Part shown: in pieces, positions 31,541 to 42,239 of the stretch | Layout of the letters: each line of letters opens with the position of its first letter | Position numbering within the stretch: the first letter of the stretch is position 1 | The notes under the pieces: generated by a model | What the model saw: only the letters and a program-made list of their open reading frames with translations | The model's database searches: none | Told to the model about the DNA's origin: nothing | Translations under genes and position numbers: made by a program | Origin: Epiperipatus broadwayi | Lineage: Eukaryota; Onychophora; Udeonychophora; Euonychophora; Peripatidae | Reading direction: 5' to 3' | Length of the DNA: 64,000 nt | NCBI GenBank assembly: GCA_028023455.1 | Contig: JAQFVV010006199.1 | Location: 6,338,972 to 6,402,971 of the forward strand

Positions 31541-32154
31541 TTGTTTCCCCAAACTTACAAAAAAAAATCCAATGAAAAAAAAGATTTTTGCTTAGTGAAG
31601 AATATCCCTCAAATAATACCACTATTTCACAACAAAACAAATGATGAAACAAAATATTACTTGTAAAATTTTTGCCTTATCTAGCTGTCTGGTCTTAAAG
31701 TGGCGACAGTACACTATATACCATTATGACCAAAGTCTAAGGTTATACACATCTACCTATAACTGGTTATACTAATGCTATTTGGCTCTGCTAATTTGCT
31801 AAACATGTGATATTACATATATATATATATATATATATATATGAGCTTACCTAAATTTTAATATGTATAGACTGTTGGGTTGGGAATATTTAGCCTAATA
31901 CTAATTAGCTAACTAATTTGATAAATATCACCTATATAGAAGAACACTGACTATCATATATATCTAACTACTGGAGTAGGGGCAATTCTATAAATGATCA
32001 TACATTATCTTTGTAGAATCTAGGAGTAATCCATCGAAACTAATCTTACCTAAGTTGGGTCTGGGAGTAAATTTTGAAGCGTTTTGGGTTTCAGGAGCTT
32101 ATCATATACCAGGAAGCTTCCAGACTTTTTCTGACTGGTTGCAGTTTGGCTTTC
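31541..32154. other. AT-rich DNA with (AT)n, no gene
   Basis: An uninterrupted AT microsatellite lies at 31817-31842. A purine-rich GTTTGGGGAAAC on the minus strand lies just right of repeat B, where a polypurine tract would be expected if B is a 3' LTR of a minus-strand element. No gene is recognised. Confidence 0.4.
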
Positions 32155-32600
32155 TTTCTAAAGGGGAAAAACTTATGATACCTCTGAAGACATCTCTTTA
32201 TTAAATTCCAAGTGTGAACCTCCTTCTGGTTTCCAGTCTTGCAGACATAGGCAGCCTTTGTCTTTTCTCCTCCTTTTCCATACTGTCAGTTCTATCAGGG
32301 CACCACCCAACATCTCTTTCCCAGGAAGTTTTCTATAGCCCACTTCATCAGGAGTTTGGTGCAGTTTCTTCCTAAAAGGAAAATATATGGGATATCTCCA
32401 GACCATATATCTCTCTCAGATCCTGAGTTTGAACTCCTTTCTGGTTTTCCCTCCTAAAAGGCTATCAGTATCTTCTTTTTTCTCCTCTTTCTTTTCCACC
32501 CTGTCTTTCCCATTTGGGCTTTGGCAGTATTCGCACTTCTTTCACAATCCAAAAACCACTCTGTCACTAGGCCACTCAATCTCGGACTTAGCTCACTGTC
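32155..32600 (-). repeat. Approximate 225-bp tandem duplication
   Basis: The TTTCTAAAGGGGAAAA block at 32155 and the TTCCTAAAAGGAAAAT block near 32369 start similar stretches, each followed after about 70 bp by a CCTTCTGGTTTCC or CCTTTCTGGTTTTC block. Both lie within the gag-like region. Confidence 0.5.
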
Positions 32601-33872
32601 TTCTTTCACTTGATCAAACTCTATTCATTTTGGGGATTTCTATGAAATGTCTATCTTTTAAAACATTCCTGTCTATGTAAGTTTTGGTAACCTCAATTGC
32701 ATTTATTTTTGGTACTTCTAGGTAAGATTTTGGCTTAATTTCTCCCATATAAATAACATTTTTAGATGAGGTTGAAAGAAGATTTACTTTGTGTTCTTTC
32801 TCATTTGCTTCATTATCTATAGACTCTTCACTGTTCTGGAGCTATCTTTTGCTGTTCAGGATTCCTTTCCATGATTTTTATATCTGGTTCCATCTCTTTC
32901 ATGTTTTTTGCATCAATTTCAGTATCTGTTGCAGTCTCTGAATCCATTTTTGAATCCTCTGACATTTCCATATTGATTTTACAAGTGTCAGTACTTACTG
33001 CATCAATTTCTGACTGCTTCCATATCATCATTGACTTTAGACTCTTTTACAAATTTTACATCTCTTTTAGATTTTATTAAATCAGCTTGCAACTCCTCAG
33101 CACATTTTTTTGCATCCATTTTTAAATTCTTCTACAGTTTTCTTTATCAAGTCTTAGCTCACCCCTGTTTTACATCGATTTCAAACTCATCCAGAATTCT
33201 ACAACTCTATTTTGAGGTCTTCTATTATCTCCACATCCATTTTACATCCTTTTACTGGTTCTACCTCAGATATATCAATTATATTCTTTTTAGCATTCTC
33301 ATTGCCATGGGCTTACAAGAATCTGCAGTTTCAGCATGCTTGTTTTCTTGGAGACAATCTTCTGGATCTGCTAGGATTTACTTGTTATAATGATAATGGC
33401 AATCCATATCTGAGTCTTTTTATAACACATCAAGACATTCAAATTTTTCCCTTTTATGGAATAGCTTTTCTTCTCTTGGTTCATCATCCCATGAGTCATC
33501 ACTATCCCCTAAATTTCCTTCCCGGGGATTTTCTCCTGCTTCTCCTCCCCTCTACATCTACATCCCTCTTGGCTACCCTTCTTCCACTCTCTCTGCAATA
33601 TCCACTAGGTGCTTCTCCAGGTTTATCATTTTTTTCTGAGAAGGCTCCTCCAGTTTGAACACTTCCTGCTGGCAGTTTACTCCCAATCCTTTTGAACCCT
33701 TATGTAACCCCTCTATATTTTTATTTCCTTCCTCCATTTTTCTGCCTAGGGCTTGCAAGCCTTCCCCTATCTCCATTTTATAGGCATCCAGTTTCTCCCT
33801 CATTCTAAGGTACCCTTCTTGTTGGACTGTCTCCATCATCATTTTCATCTGTAGCCAATAGGTTGGTGACAT
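32173..33872 (-). pseudogene. Gag-like or coiled-coil coding remnant of an LTR-type element
   Basis: Three open pieces on the minus strand. 33872-33573 (99 codons) is charged and heptad-like, with LDAYKMEIGEGLQALGRKME and LEKHLVDIAERVEE. 33031-32828 has repeated short acidic units, such as DSETATDTEIDAKNMKEMEP. 32406-32173 is basic, with WKRRRKDKG. Frames between them are broken. Position downstream of a PBS-like site suggests a gag-type ORF, but I see no capsid, zinc knuckle or pol motif. The identity is uncertain; a non-retroelement gene fragment is possible. Confidence 0.4.
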
Positions 33873-33899
33873 AATAATTTGGCTTTCCCCATGACTTTC

Positions 33900-34510
33900 T
33901 TTGGATGGCTGTCCATAATAACTTTCAGCTTTGGTTATGACTAAGAATTATACTAATTATTAATACCTGCTCTAAATGATTATTTACTGACTCTCCCCCC
34001 AAAATGGCTCTCTCTCTCTAATTCCTAACTTTCAGACCACTGCATTCCTTTATTAACCTATCCTTACTACTGATCTCAATAACCACTGCCACTATCAAGT
34101 TTAAGCCCTGTTTACATCTAACATACTCAAGTATTTTATAAAAAAAAATTTAAAAGTATATAGTAAAAGCATTTATGTAAAACAAAAAATTAAAAAATTT
34201 ATATTACCAATTGCACTTACTTTCTTCCTTCACTGAAGCCGATCGTTCCTAAGAAAAGACTTAAAAAAACAATTTATATGAAAAAAAAAAAATTTTGCTT
34301 TCTATGCCAGGTTTGATCTGAAGTACATGTATATATCTCCATTTATTTAATCTACTTTGACCTTGCCTCTTTTTTGTTTCCTTGCTCATTCTCCAAACCA
34401 ATCCAAATTTTTATAATAAGTTTAAAGCGATAGAGCCCCTTTTATGCAAACCCTTTTCTCTACCCCTGATGACAAAATTTATATGAGGATGACTATCAAC
34501 CTATTCAAAT
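33900..34510. other. Leader-like region between PBS-like site and coding remnant
   Basis: No coding potential; C/T-rich on the plus strand. Its place would fit a 5' untranslated leader of a minus-strand element. Confidence 0.35.
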
Positions 34511-34525
34511 CACCCCCGGGCGCCA
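34511..34525 (-). promoter_or_regulatory. Primer-binding-site-like sequence, minus strand
   Basis: TGGCGCCCGGGGGTG on the minus strand begins with TGGCGCC, the usual start of a PBS complementary to a tRNA ending in GGCGCCA. It is the only such GC block nearby. The expected CA of an LTR end is not directly before it (GTGAC). Confidence 0.4.
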
Positions 34526-37500
34526 GTCACCAGTGAGCAAGAAAAAACACCACATATATAACCTAAGATTCCAATTTCCAATATGTATTCAACACACCTA
34601 ATATCCGGTTGACACATCCTGCCTACATTCATGCTATATCTGAGCCAGAGACTCTTTTTAAAATTCTTTACTTAAATTAAACAGTCTCAGTAAATAGACA
34701 ACAAAAAATTATAAAATTTATATATATATATGGCTCATGTGTATATGAGTCAGAGATACTCCTCCCATTGCAATACCATAATTCAAAAGGAATTTACATA
34801 TATTTTTCAACACTCACTGTCAATTCAGAGCCTGTATTCAGTTCAGGACCTGTATTCAGTTCAATGCTTTTATCAGTTCAGGGCATGTGAATTAACTAAC
34901 TGGTTGTTCATACTTAAAGAAAAAAAAATATACATATGCAAATGTTGTTAAAAAAAATATTTCATGAAAAAAAATTTTTTATATATATATATCAACAACC
35001 CACACTTTTCGGTTTTAGGGTGTGTAACTAAGTTTGTCCATGCATGGCATTCATATTTGGAGAGAAAATATAATATAAATGCATATTCAAAAAAAACAAA
35101 AAACACATATATTCAATTTAGGGCCTATACCTGGTTCAAGACCATGTTCAGGGTCTATACTCAGTTCATGGACATGAACATCAATTGAAGAAGCCAACTG
35201 GCTTAAGCATCCATAATCAGTGAAAAAAAAATTTTACATAATCAGGAAAACAAAAATTTGTACTCATATATCTATCTTTCAGGGTCGTGAAAATTAACTA
35301 GGCCCCATGGAAGGGTGTCCATAATCGAGGAAAAAAACAACCTATGTAACAGTCAGATTTGTACACTCATGCAACAAAATTCAGAGGCCCAAGCAAAATA
35401 TACCAAAGCTGACCGGAGTGAGGTGGTTGAGGACCTCTAATCCGACCAAACTCCAACTCATCTGCCAGTACTCCAAATTTAACACCTTATGAGTGACATT
35501 CCTGGGGCTACACTCAGTTCTCATTTAACCGCGAGCCGACATAGAACAGGGAGAAACACGAGACTTAAGGTCATTACTAACCTAACTAAATAAGTGATAT
35601 ATATAACACTTGACACTCTATTAATCTTAAATACTAGACATACATGTATAGCATATAAACTCATTAAGAAATTGGAGTAATGAACTGTGACATTTAATAA
35701 TATACTGTGGATTGGATAAAATACTATGGATTGGATAAGATACTGTGGTTTGGTTTGATCTAGAGTCTGAGCAAGAAAGATATACAACAGTTTATATTAA
35801 AAAAAGATTTATTAAAACAATAACAAATGATCTAACACAAAATATCATAATGGCAGGGATTGTATAATCTTCACAAGGTATTCAATACAGGCAAGCATGT
35901 ACAATATTTGGGACTGTCATCAAGTACATCTGTTCCCTTTTAAACATATTACAATACATGTGTGTGTGTGAGTTATAGAAGTCATGCCTAATTATTTAAT
36001 ATGCTCATTTTGTGAACTTGACTTGCTTAAGTTAGAAGTTGATACTTTAGTAGAGATGATGATGAGTACAGCCAGTTTTAAAGACTGTTATATCTACTAA
36101 TTAACTGAGCAACTAAATAAACTCAGAATCACACAGATTCAAACTTGATAACCAGATTCAAACTCCAGTCTAAAGCTGAATGATTAATTTATATGGGAAA
36201 AAGAACTGGTTACCATTAGGTCCACATATATGCGCTATGGCGCTATATAAAATATTAAAGAAATAAACTTGCAGTGCGAGTGTGTGATTCTTCCAGAGTT
36301 TCAGCATCAAATGCTTGGGTTTGTGCTCTGAGACCGACGGTTTGTTGCTATTGATATATGAACATAAAGTTCAGGAAGTCGGATTGGCTTTATGGAAAAA
36401 TAATCTGGGTCCTCACGCCCCCAGTTCTAATGAAGATAGCCATAACCCGAACTAAATAAAGGGGCGGTTTTGTTACTGTGAACCCTGGTCAGAGGCAGCA
36501 AAATCGTAGCACATATATAAGTGTACTATATAGAAACTTACACCCGTAATGCCACGCAATATATATATAAAAAGCAATCAGTATGCACCTATAATTAATT
36601 GCGCCTAAAACGAGAAAGCTTTTATCTGTAAAGCTAATTCAAGTAGTTCTTAAAATTAGCATTATAAAGTATGCTAATAAAATGGGCTTAAGCCACATAA
36701 AAAATAATCTAGTTAAGATCCTGAATCTTGCATATAAAATATTCTTAATTAAGGAGGGAAAGTATATTCGATGGGACTTAATACAAACATTAGCAAATAT
36801 ACTTTATCATCTCTAAACAATATATATATATATATCCCCTTCCAACTAATAATATCAAAGGTTATAATATAAGATCGGTTAAGCAAATCTTTAAAAATAC
36901 GATTTTACACTATATATATAACTATGATAATAACGAGTGGTTAGCGCATTCGTTTATTACCAATATTATAATTTCGAAACAATGATTTAATAAAATAAAC
37001 AATGCTTTTAAAATGTCTAAGTGAGGATTACAATTATCTCCTTTATAGATTATCTACTTAGTTTCATTGTTTCGAAATCTGAGCATATTATCACATATTA
37101 AACATAACAAAATGCATTTAAACAAAATATTAAAATTACTGAAATTAGGCAGACTGTTAGTTTGTAAGAATTGAAGAGAATAAATTTCGGACATTTAATG
37201 AGTATAAAAGAAATATGAAATCTTTTACCTCATAAAAGATTTCAGCAGTTCCTATAAAATTAACGATAAGTGATCTTTTTTTTTCTTTTACATTATATAC
37301 AAAGTCACAGACTGATAGTTTCTTTTTATAAGAGGGTAAAATTGAAAGAGTTTTTATAATTTAGATAGAACGTTCTTTTTAAAATGTTATAAGAATTTAT
37401 AGATTAAAGTTCATACTGCAGCTCCTTTTAAAAATGACTACCATCTCTCTCTGCCTACTTGAGTGGACTTGAAGCGTATATCAATGATAGTGGTTGGAAT

Positions 37501-37740
37501 AGGGCATCTGACAGCGTCATAATCTTCAGTGGCCTTTCAGATAGGTTAAATTTCTTCATATTCTCATGCAGGTTGCTGGAAAGTCTATTCAAAGGAATGT
37601 TTAGAGGAATTGAGAGTCCATCTGGCTTCCGAGCCAGTAAATATATTATTTTACTCGATCATTTTTGGATTCTGGTCTCCACAACAATTTTCAGAAAAAA
37701 AAAGCTAAAGAGAGTGAATTTCAAAAAAAATCTGCAATAT
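34526..37740 (-). repeat. Possible LTR/leader of a minus-strand element; no gene
   Basis: Includes AATAAA on the minus strand at 35808-35813, a GC-richer part at 36.25-36.55 kb, and a hairpin with 15-bp arms ATTTCGAAACAATGA (36971-36985) and its complement (37064-37078). The boundary with repeat B is unclear; if repeat B is part of the same LTR, that LTR would exceed 4 kb. No coding sequence is recognised; open frames here are chance. Confidence 0.35.
34824..35180 (+). repeat. Degenerate short tandem repeat (about 19 bp)
   Basis: Variants of CCTGTATTCAGTTCAGGAC recur near 34830, 34850 and 34880, and again, more diverged, near 35110-35170. Confidence 0.6.
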
Positions 37741-38625
37741 TTATATTCCCTAGATCAAAAGCCAGCGACCATCTATTTTTAAAACACAATTCAGACTTCT
37801 AAGTTTTAGCCTTAGGTCTCTTTTGATTCTTATCTTTTTTTTTATCTTGTTGCCAAACTTTTACTGGTTTGATCTGGGAAAAGAAATTCATTACAATTGT
37901 GATGAATGAGCTCTAGAACAATGTCAATAACCTAGGGACTATCTTATCCCACCTGCAAATTATTCTAAATAATTCCCTAGATCAAAAGCCAGTGACTATC
38001 TATTTTAAAGCACAATTCAAATTTCTAAGTTTTACAGCAATCTGTCTTTTTGATTCTAATCTCTCTTTTTTTTATCTTGTTGCCAACTTTTTACTGGTTT
38101 GATCTGGAAAAGAAATTCATTACAATCGTAATGAATGAGTTCTAAAACAATGTCAATAACCTAGAACCATCTGATCCCACCTGCAAATTATTCTAAATAA
38201 AAATCTTATTACCAATCTGTGAATTTCGCATGTGATTTATAATTTACTTAAACCAAACTTGTTAAAGGATATTTAGCCACATTTTCTAAACAAAATAACC
38301 CTTATACAATATCTTATTTATATAAATGCTGCAATATATCTATACAAAATTTAATATCATTATCATTTACAGGTGCTTGTATGTGTGACAATAAACATAT
38401 AATTGTTTGAATGCATATCAAACTGTGACCACATATACAACTGTATAGTGAATATATCGCTGTGTGGATATATACAACTGTGTAAACATATATATATATA
38501 CAGCTGTGTAAAGGCATATAACACTGAGTGGATACATATACACTTGTACTAAAGAGTGTTCAAAACCGGCATAGATGTGTCTATGGAGATGCAAAGGTGA
38601 AACAGATAGAAGGACAGTAATATCT
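37741..38625. repeat. Long direct repeat B, right copy (candidate LTR part)
   Basis: Same orientation as 30657-31540. The internal duplication is clear here: AGATCAAAAGCCAG at 37752 and 37979, a 227-bp period. Ends at AGTAATATCT, the same endpoint as the left copy. Directly followed by block C. Confidence 0.8.
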
Positions 38626-38639
38626 GTTTCATTATCACA

Positions 38640-38985
38640 TGCTAAAGATTATTTATTTAAATAAATTTTGAATATGCAAAATAAAAGGGAAACAACTCTT
38701 GGGATTATTCTACCTTTGAAAAATATAATTTCAAATAGATTTTCTTTGCATGAATTTAACAAAGGAACTAGAATATTTATTATTCAAGGTTTTGTGTCTT
38801 ATTTATTTCATAATTATTTGTATTGTTTTAAGATAATTTTATGTATGAATTTAAGTCAATATATATATATATGTAAATAATTAATCAGAAAGAAAATATC
38901 AGTAACTCTAAGATAATATTTAAACAATACTTAATGACTTGTTTTCATTCATTTATAGATGATCATAATTACAATAATGAATATA
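38640..38985 (+). repeat. Duplicated block C, right copy
   Basis: Counterpart of 20985-21380; here it runs straight into block A with AATGAATATATATATAGGG between them, the presumed empty site of the 8.6-kb insertion. Confidence 0.75.
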
Positions 38986-38990
38986 TATAT

Positions 38991-39140
38991 AGGGTAAAGA
39001 AATGATTATTATTTGGGATAAGTAATAAGTTGTTTGTAAAATAACAATTATAATAAATTGATTATTTTATTTATGATATAAATGATCAGTAAGCAAATTA
39101 AAACAGATTTAATATTTTTTGTACATTTAATATATATGTT
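38991..39140 (+). repeat. Duplicated block A, right copy
   Basis: Counterpart of 29991-30140. Confidence 0.8.
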
Positions 39141-40649
39141 GTCTATTGAAGGTAATAATTCTTTTTTTTTTTGTGGTAAACATGTGCAATGTCTTAACTT
39201 CATATTGCAATTAAAACAAGTTGAACATTTTATAGTGAACAGATTCAAGTTATTAAGCATATTAATCAATATCTTATTTATTTTGTAAATAAAATTATTA
39301 TTGTATTTATTAATATTAAATAAGTAGTTTATTTAATTTAATAAATACCTGATATAACAATAATAATTAAAATTCTGTATGCAATCATAATCATTTAAAA
39401 TTTAGTTAACAAAATAATATAGATTTTATTACTTTATTAAAATTTAATAATTATCAAAGGTGAACCTAATGTTTTCATTGACATCAGTTGGTATTATTTA
39501 AACATAAAAGCTAGTCAGTAACTTATTGATACAAATTTTATACATAATCATCAAGTTTAAATAATTTATTCAAAATTTAACACTATTATAAATTTTAATA
39601 CATAATAATAAAAGGGTTATTTTGTGAATGAATTCCAATATAAACTATTACTTAATATATCTGTTATAAATTTTCAAATAAATTATTTTATTTTGTGTAC
39701 TATAATTTTGGTGTCCAATCAGAATATCATTTGTTTAATAATTAAATATTAAATTTTTAATTTTATTCTAGTATAGACCTTTGGATTACTTTATTAATGG
39801 GGCTTAAATAAAATTATTGCTTAAATTTACTCCATTACAGATTTGATTTGTTTAATTTGTGTGGTTCTATTAATTTCAGTTGGCCCCTTTATATTATTAC
39901 AGATTTGATGTATCCAAAAGACTATGGGACATCTATAAGAGAACTGGCCCAATTTATATCATTACAATATATACATAATAATTTGTTTCATTTTCTTTCT
40001 AATTTGTCAAAGTTTGACAATGTTTCTTCTAATATAAGATAACTTATTTTTACTTGCAAAGTTTTTTCATTCAAAAGTGAGCCATAATTATATATGACAA
40101 ATATATAACCGTTAATTATTATTTAAGTTTGAAATACTGATATTCCTAGAATTCTTTCAGTTGCCATTAGTTGTATTGGCTGATAACTAGATACATCAAT
40201 GGATATGAGTCATAATTTTTTTGTTTGGCATAAATATAATTTCAGTTTTATGTTTGTGAATAATATATATATATATTTTAATCAAATAATTTTAAACACT
40301 GAAAGCAAGTATTAATGTGCAGATGATATCTCTTAGGTAACAACCATTCAAATTCTAATCATGTATTATCACTTTATTATAGTATTGTATTTTGGATCAT
40401 TGTTCAAAACAGTTTAGTGCAATAATAGAATGAAGGTATTCAAGAGCTCTCAAATTTTAAAAATTTCTTGGAGCACAACTTGACCTGTCACTTCTAGTAA
40501 TTATTTATTATTTTTGATTTTGATTAGATTATTGCAAAACAGATGTGTCTTCTGAATGTATCTTTTGCAAAGTTTTTTTTTTCTCTCTTCTATTTTAAGT
40601 TTGAATTTTTTTTCTGGGTTGTTTTTTAAAACATTTTATCTTTCAAAAG
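39141..40649. other. AT-rich DNA, nothing recognised
   Basis: Two short similar stretches with GGCCC and TTATATNATTACA occur near 39880-39970. A chance open frame of 64 codons covers them. No gene can be supported. Confidence 0.4.
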
Positions 40650-42182
40650 GAAATTTTATTCACAAACCATAAAAATCATTTACAAAAGGAAGGACAATTA
40701 CATATTGATCTCAAATGAGACCAGTCAACACAATCAGAGGTTTCACTTGTATATATATAAACAAAAAGCAATTAATTTCATGTCAATTACATTAAGACTT
40801 TTATATTCTTTTCATCATTGGTACTACATTTTATTTTAGATTTATTAGGGCCCAGGTCTGGTTGAATGTCCAATTCTATTTCTTTTAGTAATTGTAAAGA
40901 CATTTTCATCATGTCATATTCTTCTCCATTCTCGAAGATAGTTTTATTTCTCAAAGACCAAATGGAAAAATTTATGAATGTTGCCAATCTTATGACACCA
41001 AAATGTCCACTCTTGAAGGCCTTAGTCAAATTTACACATGCTGATTCTTTGTATTTAATGAAAGATTTAAAAGCGTTTCTTATGCTATTCCAAATTTGAC
41101 CCTCCAATATATGTGCCATTGTCTCATCACTACACCTACATAGTGCACATATAGGGTCCAAATTATAATTCCTTTTACTATGTAGGAAGTCAGCAGTAGG
41201 CAAGGCCCCAAGGTTAACCTTGATTAAAAAATCAACAAAACCCGGTTCCAATTTTAAACGTTTGGTCAACCTGGAGAACCTCGATATTCCAATCGAAAGA
41301 ATATTGTCAATTTTAGTTTTTTCCAGATTCATAAGATCATATGTGTTCCAGTAGTTTAGTTTGTTATTAAACATTGTTCCTGGCTTCATTTTTAGATGGT
41401 TAAATACTATAGAGATTTGCTTTTGAATTCAAAGCCTTCCACTTTTGGGAGGTGGCCTATCGGTAGGAGTTATTTCTTCTGGGAATATTGACCCTTCCAT
41501 ATCTGGATTTTTCATAAATAATCTGGTAAGTACATTATGAAAACACTGTATTAATAAGATTTTGATTGAGTGTAGTCCTATGCCGTTCATCTGTTTAGGT
41601 TTCTGTAGGAAGCGCAGGCTGATGACAGGAGTTCCCCCAACACAGTTTCCTACATTGTGTTTTGACATTCCTTATAAAGGCTTTCATCGGTGAGAAACCT
41701 GCAAGGAAGTATGTAATCTTGGGGAGCATGACAGCATTCATCAGTGCGATTTTCCTGAACAAAGACAAATAAATCTTCTCCAACGATCCAATAAATTTTG
41801 TTATCTTAGTCATTAAATCATTTTCAATTTCCTTCCTCATTTTAGATGGGGAGACTGCTAGCTGAAAACCCGGGAACTTCTGAGGTGGAGCCCTAAATAT
41901 GCCAGGAATTTGCTTGCCAGTCATAATCGACCAGATTGCCAACTTCTCTTTATTGACTCTTAGACCAAATTCACATTCGAATTGGTCCAAGAGCTTCTCT
42001 AGTCCAGCAAGCTCCTCCCGTGAAGCAAGAAAAACCACCACATCATCCATATAGGAGACATGGTGGACCATTTCTCTTAGCAAAGGTATGGATATCTCTT
42101 TAAGAGATGTCTTGATGCCCCGCAGGAGGGGATTCACATAGGCAGTGAAAAGGAGTGCACTCAGAGGAGAGCCCTGAGGATA
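40650..42182 (-). pseudogene. 5'-truncated LINE: RT C-terminal half plus zinc-binding domain
   Basis: The element starts inside RT at PQGSPLSALLFTAYVNPL near 42180 (motif B region). The catalytic SYMDDVVVFLA motif lies near 42045, with GLRVNKEKLAIWS after it. A frameshift at about 41.6-41.67 kb separates this from a thumb segment (GGTPVISLRFLQKPKQMNGIG). The 200-codon frame at 41389-40787 holds a zf-RVT-like region: DPICALC, ETMAH, in which the last cysteine is missing (HILEGQIW). On the minus strand AATAAA lies at 40660-40655 near the 3' end. It is a non-LTR retrotransposon copy, inactive by truncation and frameshift. It is related in layout to 48.77-51.87 kb. Confidence 0.9.
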
Positions 42183-42239
42183 ATAAAATGTTTTATATAA
42201 TTTATATGTATAATTATATAAAACATTTAATTATCCTCA
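42175..42239. repeat. Near-perfect 28-bp inverted repeat at the LINE 5' truncation point
   Basis: The left arm begins TGAGGATAATAAAATG and the right arm ends CATTTAATTATCCTCA. The two 28-bp arms have a single mismatch and a 9-bp loop. The outer bases of the left arm belong to the LINE coding sequence (the CCTCAG of PQG), so the palindrome spans the insertion junction. Confidence 0.85.

Noticed and set aside
32387-33658. Plus-strand frames of 97-148 codons rich in S, F and L
   Set aside because: They are complementary to the charged gag-like minus-strand frames; their composition is that of an antisense shadow.
39848-40042. 64-codon frame as a small host gene
   Set aside because: No domain, no neighbouring exons, and it overlaps a short degenerate duplication.
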